Shown here: one piece after another, positions 7,785-10,667 of the stretch
Layout of the letters: every line of letters begins with the position of its first letter
How positions within the stretch are numbered: the first letter of the stretch is position 1
DNA from: Candidatus Moraniibacteriota bacterium
Lineage (GTDB): Bacteria; Patescibacteriota; Minisyncoccia; Moranbacterales; GCA-2747515
NCBI GenBank assembly: GCA_027039165.1
Contig: JALWEZ010000140.1
Location: forward strand, 1-10,667
DNA length: 10,667 nucleotides
Reading direction: 5' to 3'
Position numbers and translations under genes: made by a program
The notes under the pieces: generated by a model
What the model was told of the DNA's origin: nothing
Databases searched by the model: none
The model's input: the letters and a program-made list of their open reading frames with translations, nothing else

Positions 7785-8723
7785 GTGAATACATTTAATT
7801 GGTTTTTGAAAGATGTTACACTCTCAACTCAAAATTATGATGCACTACTAACAGGTTGGAATAGTCAAAATTTGAAAAGTAGCTTAGGTTTTGATGGTGG
7901 AAATTCAAAATATTGTGCAGTAGTGGCGCACAACAATCTTACTTCACCAACTGGACATAACTGGACAATAACTGACGGAGGAAAGCAATCTGATTGTCAA
8001 GCTCCTACACTTACACAAGTGAGCGCAGTGTTATCGCCCACAACAGACACTACACCAGAGTATACATTTCATTCAGATGAGGCTGGTAATATTACTTATG
8101 GAGGAAGTTGTTCAAGTACAGTGGCAGTTGCTGTAGTAGGAAATAATACAATAACTTTAAATAAATTAGTACCAGGAACTTATAATGACTGCACAATAGT
8201 AGTAACTGATAGTTCAAATAATGTATCAAATACATTAAATATATCGGGATTTAAAATAAAAGAAAATAAAACCCCAATTTTTAGACTTTATAACACACGA
8301 ACAGGTACTCAACTCTATACTAGAGGAGAAGCAGATAAAAACAAAATTTTAAATAAATTTAGAGATTTTGTGTTTACAGACGGAGTACCAGCATTTTATG
8401 CAAGTTTAACTAACGACGGAACAACTCCTATTTTCAGACTTTACAATACGCGAACTGGAGCACAACTTTATACTCGTGGCGAAGCAGATAAAAACAAAAT
8501 TTTAAATAAATTTAAAGATTTTAAGTTTACAGACGGCACTCCAGCATTCTATGCGAGTCTTAGTGATGACGGAAGCACTCCAATTTACAGGCTTTACAAC
8601 AAGCGAACTGGTATGCAACTCTACACAAGAGGAGAAGCAGACAAAAACAAAATACTAAGTAAATATTCAGATTACGAATTCACAGATGGTGTGCCTGCAT
8701 TTTATGCAAGTCTAACTCAATAA
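7785..8723 (+). CDS. C-terminal fragment: end cap, Ig-like domain and three DUF5648-like repeats
   Basis: Same frame as the upstream fragment, continuing after the TAA at 7755. The first ATG is at 7785, but it is an internal Met of the full-length protein, not a natural start, and no signal peptide follows. Numbering from 6744, residues about 348-415 are the usual end of DUF285 proteins (NYDALLTGWN, YCAVVAHNNL, WTITDGG). Residues 420-505 form an Ig-like domain with two cysteines and the phrase TYGGSC. Residues 510-659 are three DUF5648-like repeats. If translated alone by reinitiation 27 bases after the stop, the product would stay in the cytoplasm. It is more sensibly read as part of one interrupted gene. 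Confidence 0.6.
   Translation: MNTFNWFLKDVTLSTQNYDALLTGWNSQNLKSSLGFDGGNSKYCAVVAHNNLTSPTGHNWTITDGGKQSDCQAPTLTQVSAVLSPTTDTTPEYTFHSDEAGNITYGGSCSSTVAVAVVGNNTITLNKLVPGTYNDCTIVVTDSSNNVSNTLNISGFKIKENKTPIFRLYNTRTGTQLYTRGEADKNKILNKFRDFVFTDGVPAFYASLTNDGTTPIFRLYNTRTGAQLYTRGEADKNKILNKFKDFKFTDGTPAFYASLSDDGSTPIYRLYNKRTGMQLYTRGEADKNKILSKYSDYEFTDGVPAFYASLTQ
8271..8720 (+). repeat. DUF5648-like repeat array of the first BspA-like gene (3 copies)
   Basis: Units start at 8271, 8424 and 8577 (51, 51 and 48 residues). Copy 3 shares 35 identical bases with copy 3 of the GH26 array (8589-8623 with 6489-6523), and copy 2 shares 32 identical bases with copy 2 (8457-8488 with 6357-6388). Long identities in matching positions suggest the array moved or converted as a block. 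Confidence 0.8.
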
Positions 8724-8733
8724 ATAATTATCA

Positions 8734-8765
8734 AAAAAACTACTAGAAGCATCTAGTAGTTTTTT
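8734..8765 (+). terminator. Strong rho-independent terminator after the first BspA-like gene
   Basis: ACTACTAGA (8739-8747) and TCTAGTAGT (8752-8760) form a perfect stem with an AGCA loop, flanked by an A tract (8733-8739) and a T tract (8760-8765). The A/T flanks pair too, so it could stop transcription from either side. Confidence 0.88.
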
Positions 8766-8779
8766 ATTGTGTTATGGTA

Positions 8780-8788
8780 TGGTATAAT
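8780..8788 (+). promoter_or_regulatory. Extended -10 promoter of the second BspA-like gene
   Basis: TGGTATAAT matches TGnTATAAT exactly. The -35 position falls in the T tract of the terminator just upstream, so recognition would rest on the extended -10. The expected start near 8795 gives a leader of about 21 bases with no Shine-Dalgarno before the ATG at 8816. Confidence 0.6.
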
Positions 8789-8815
8789 ACAAAAGTAATA
8801 TTAAATAAAATAAAT

Positions 8816-10667
8816 ATGAAAAAGTTTTTATATATTTTGCCAGTAATGGCACTTATGTTTGTGGCTAATAATGTATTGGCTGCACCCTATACAGCAGATG
8901 ATTTTGTAATTACTGTGAAGACTGATAACTCTGGGACATCAAACGATAATCAATTTAGCATTCCAACAACAGGATTAGGATATCATTATTCTGTTGATTG
9001 TAGTTATAACGGCACAGATGTGATTTATGATACAACAAATCATAGTGGAGATTATACATGTGATTATGGTCCAAATCCGGGTACATATACTATTGTAATT
9101 CATGGAACATTTCCACAAATTTATTTTAACGATGGAGGTGATAAACGAAAAATTCTTTCAATAGAACAATGGGGAACTAGTGCTTGGAGGTCTATGGAGG
9201 GTGCTTTTCATGGTTGTTATAATTTAAAGTTAAATGCTCAAGATACACCAAATTTGTCATTAGCGACAAGCATGTATGAAATGTTTCATAATGCTGTCAA
9301 TATTGGTGAAGGGACTGGAAATTGGGATTGGGATACGAGTCATATCACAAATATGGAATCTCTTTTTCTTTCGAATTCAGGTTCAAGTTTTAATGCAGAT
9401 ATAACTTCATGGGATGTTTCAAATGTGATAAATATGAAGAATATCTTTTTTAACACGTCTTTTGATAGAGATGTAAGCTCCTGGAAGGTGAATAATGTTG
9501 AAAATTTCGCTGGTATGTTTTTGCGGACACCTTTTAATCAAGACATAAGTAATTGGGATACTTCTAGTGCCACTAACATGTCTTGGATGTTTTACAAAGA
9601 TGCTAATTTTAATCAAGACATAAGTAATTGGGACGTTGCAGATGTTACGGATATGAGTTATATGTTTGGAGATGCAACATCTTTTGATCAAAATATAGGA
9701 AATTGGAATGTGTCTAATGTTCGCCATATGGAAGATATATTTACAGGAGGTGGTTTATCTATTCAAAATTATGATAAATTATTAATAGGTTGGAATGCAC
9801 TTTCAACGTTAAAAGATAACGTGCAGTTTGATGCTGGCATGAGTATTTGGTGTAGTGCGGTAGCAGATTCAGCTAGAAATAATATAATAAGTAGTCATAA
9901 TTGGACGTTTAATGACGATATTAGAGGTAATGGTTGTCCAGCTCCTACAATATCAGAAGTAACTCCAATTGTAACACCGTCATCAAACTCAACTCCAAGT
10001 TATATATTCAATTCGGATGAAGCTGGGGAAATAATATATGGAGGAAGTTGTAGTAGCGCAACAACTAATGCAATAGTTGGGGATAATACTATAGTTCTGA
10101 ATGAGTTAACTACAGGAACATATAGTGATTGCACAGTGAAAGTTAGGGATAGTGCAGGAAATGATTCAAATGTACTGAATATACCAGAATTTGTAGTTGA
10201 TGTTACACCACCAACCCTTAAAGAGATTACTCCAATTAAAACACCTACCTCTGATAGAACGCCCGAGTATATTTTTTCTTCAGATGAAGCAGGTACTATA
10301 ACTTATAGCGGTGATTGTGTTGGTTCATTAACTACGGTAGTGGTAGGATTTAATGATCCCTTTTTTAAGATGTTCCCAGATGGGACATTTCCAAATTGTA
10401 AAATTACAGTAACGGATAGTCTAGGTAATGTTTCAGAACCTTTAAATGTTTCTGAATTTACTATAATTTCAGAAAAAACTCCAATATTTAGACTTTACAA
10501 TACTCGAACTGGAGCACAACTCTACACTAGAGGTGAAGCGGATAGAGATAAAATAAGGAAAAAGTTTAGTGATTTTGAATTTACAGATGGAGCTCCAGCA
10601 TTTTATGCAAGTCTTACGGAGCAACCTGGACTTACTCCAATTTATAGGCTTTATAGCAGAAAAACAG
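8816..10667 (+). CDS. BspA-like (DUF285) surface protein with two Ig-like domains and DUF5648-like repeats (3' end outside window)
   Basis: Open for 617 codons to the window edge with no stop. Residues 1-23 are a signal peptide (cleavage near VLAA). The N-terminal beta domain (about 24-112) has two cysteines, and ILSIEQWG marks the start of the DUF285 array (about 115-310). The array units are more diverged than in the neighbour; examples are FNQDISNWDTS and FDQNIGNWNVS. An end cap with NYDKLLIGWN follows. Two Ig-like domains (about 376-462 and 466-550) each have a Cys pair and the EAG..TY/IYGG..C phrase; the neighbour has one. DUF5648-like repeats begin at residue 555, one complete and one cut by the window. 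It is an intact tandem paralogue of the broken gene at 6744 and shares 30 identical bases across the start codon (8803-8832 with 6731-6760). It is probably a secreted adhesin; the ligand is unknown and anchoring is not visible in this window. Confidence 0.88.
   Translation, partial: MKKFLYILPVMALMFVANNVLAAPYTADDFVITVKTDNSGTSNDNQFSIPTTGLGYHYSVDCSYNGTDVIYDTTNHSGDYTCDYGPNPGTYTIVIHGTFPQIYFNDGGDKRKILSIEQWGTSAWRSMEGAFHGCYNLKLNAQDTPNLSLATSMYEMFHNAVNIGEGTGNWDWDTSHITNMESLFLSNSGSSFNADITSWDVSNVINMKNIFFNTSFDRDVSSWKVNNVENFAGMFLRTPFNQDISNWDTSSATNMSWMFYKDANFNQDISNWDVADVTDMSYMFGDATSFDQNIGNWNVSNVRHMEDIFTGGGLSIQNYDKLLIGWNALSTLKDNVQFDAGMSIWCSAVADSARNNIISSHNWTFNDDIRGNGCPAPTISEVTPIVTPSSNSTPSYIFNSDEAGEIIYGGSCSSATTNAIVGDNTIVLNELTTGTYSDCTVKVRDSAGNDSNVLNIPEFVVDVTPPTLKEITPIKTPTSDRTPEYIFSSDEAGTITYSGDCVGSLTTVVVGFNDPFFKMFPDGTFPNCKITVTDSLGNVSEPLNVSEFTIISEKTPIFRLYNTRTGAQLYTRGEADRDKIRKKFSDFEFTDGAPAFYASLTEQPGLTPIYRLYSRKT
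9240..9740 (+). repeat. DUF285 repeat array, second BspA-like gene
   Basis: About six units of roughly 75 bp encoding DITSWDVSNVxxMxxxF-type phrases. They are less regular than the first gene's array, and several units lack the VTDM core. Boundaries are approximate. Confidence 0.7.
10478..10667 (+). repeat. DUF5648-like repeat array of the second BspA-like gene (1 full copy, 1 partial)
   Basis: Copies start at 10478 and 10634. The linker after copy 1 reads TEQPGL, the same as the linker after copy 1 of the GH26 array and unlike the NDGT linker of the first BspA-like gene. The array continues past the window edge. Confidence 0.78.

Larger units (their letters stand above)
6744..8723 (+). pseudogene. 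BspA-like (DUF285) surface protein gene interrupted by one in-frame TAA
   Basis: Read through the single TAA at codon 338 (7755-7757), the frame stays open for 659 codons to the TAA at 8721-8723. The architecture matches the intact neighbour at 8816: signal peptide, two-cysteine beta domain, DUF285 repeats, Ig-like domain and DUF5648-like repeats. The stop replaces the Gln of the repeat phrase FNQDIGNW, seen intact one unit earlier (FNQDIGNWDT at 311-320), and CAA to TAA is one transition. Nothing else is damaged: no frameshift and no second stop, and the C-terminal array is well kept. This means a very recent nonsense mutation, a population variant, a base-call error, or readthrough. Alternative decoding of TAA is unlikely because TAA ends the 2211, 2758, 5082 and 6744 loci properly. 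Intact, it would be a secreted adhesin-like protein. Confidence 0.8.

Noticed and set aside
3934..8723. Recoded stop codons (TGA as Gly/Trp, as in some CPR groups, or TAA as Gln)
   Set aside because: No gene has an in-frame TGA and the metK TGA is at the normal family end; TAA ends four other loci at sensible points, so the single internal TAA is not evidence of recoding.
9419..9727. 102-residue open frame on the minus strand with internal repeats
   Set aside because: It mirrors the DUF285 repeat array of the plus-strand gene; the regularity comes from the repeats, and it has no promoter of its own.
6168..10667. CRISPR array or transposon-type repeats
   Set aside because: All repeats are in-frame protein repeats of about 75 or 150 bp without spacers, and no transposase, terminal inverted repeat or cas gene is present.

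Overview
The window is an AT-rich, gene-dense stretch of bacterial DNA using the standard code: both TAA and TGA end genes, and no in-frame TGA is seen. Every gene lacks a recognisable Shine-Dalgarno sequence, and the starts follow short A/T-only leaders. The promoters are ordinary TATAAT types, not the Bacteroidota pattern. With the Clp ATPase, a VWA lipoprotein, MetK and giant modular surface proteins side by side, this best fits a Patescibacteria/CPR-like genome. That placement is inference and was not tested by phylogeny.

Layout. Positions 1-2089 (minus strand) hold most of a ClpC-type AAA+ unfoldase, cut at its C-terminus by the window edge. Positions 2090-2210 are a compact divergent promoter region. 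Positions 2211-6623 (plus strand) look like a four-gene operon: (1) a secreted or anchored protein made of seven 16-residue TPTT repeats, of no family I recognise; (2) a lipoprotein with an intact VWA/MIDAS domain; (3) metK, starting directly after the stop of the VWA gene; (4) a secreted GH26-like glycoside hydrolase, overlapping metK by ATGA and ending in three roughly 50-residue DUF5648-like repeats. A hairpin terminator at 6640-6672 closes the operon.

Two tandem paralogues follow, encoding BspA-like (DUF285) surface proteins, each with its own promoter. Both have a signal peptide, a two-cysteine beta domain, an 'MF..FNQDIGNWD' repeat array, Ig-like domain(s) and the same C-terminal DUF5648-like repeats as the GH26 enzyme. 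The first (6744-8723) is broken by a single in-frame TAA at 7755-7757, where the repeat consensus has CAA (Gln), and ends in a strong terminator at 8734-8765. The second (8816 to the end) is open and runs out of the window.

Working together (inference): the stretch from 2211 onward looks like an envelope or surface module. Three exported proteins with unrelated N-terminal parts share one C-terminal repeat 'tail', which could be a common anchor or a common ligand-binding domain. The VWA lipoprotein and the TPTT protein are candidate envelope partners. metK is a housekeeping gene caught inside the same transcript.
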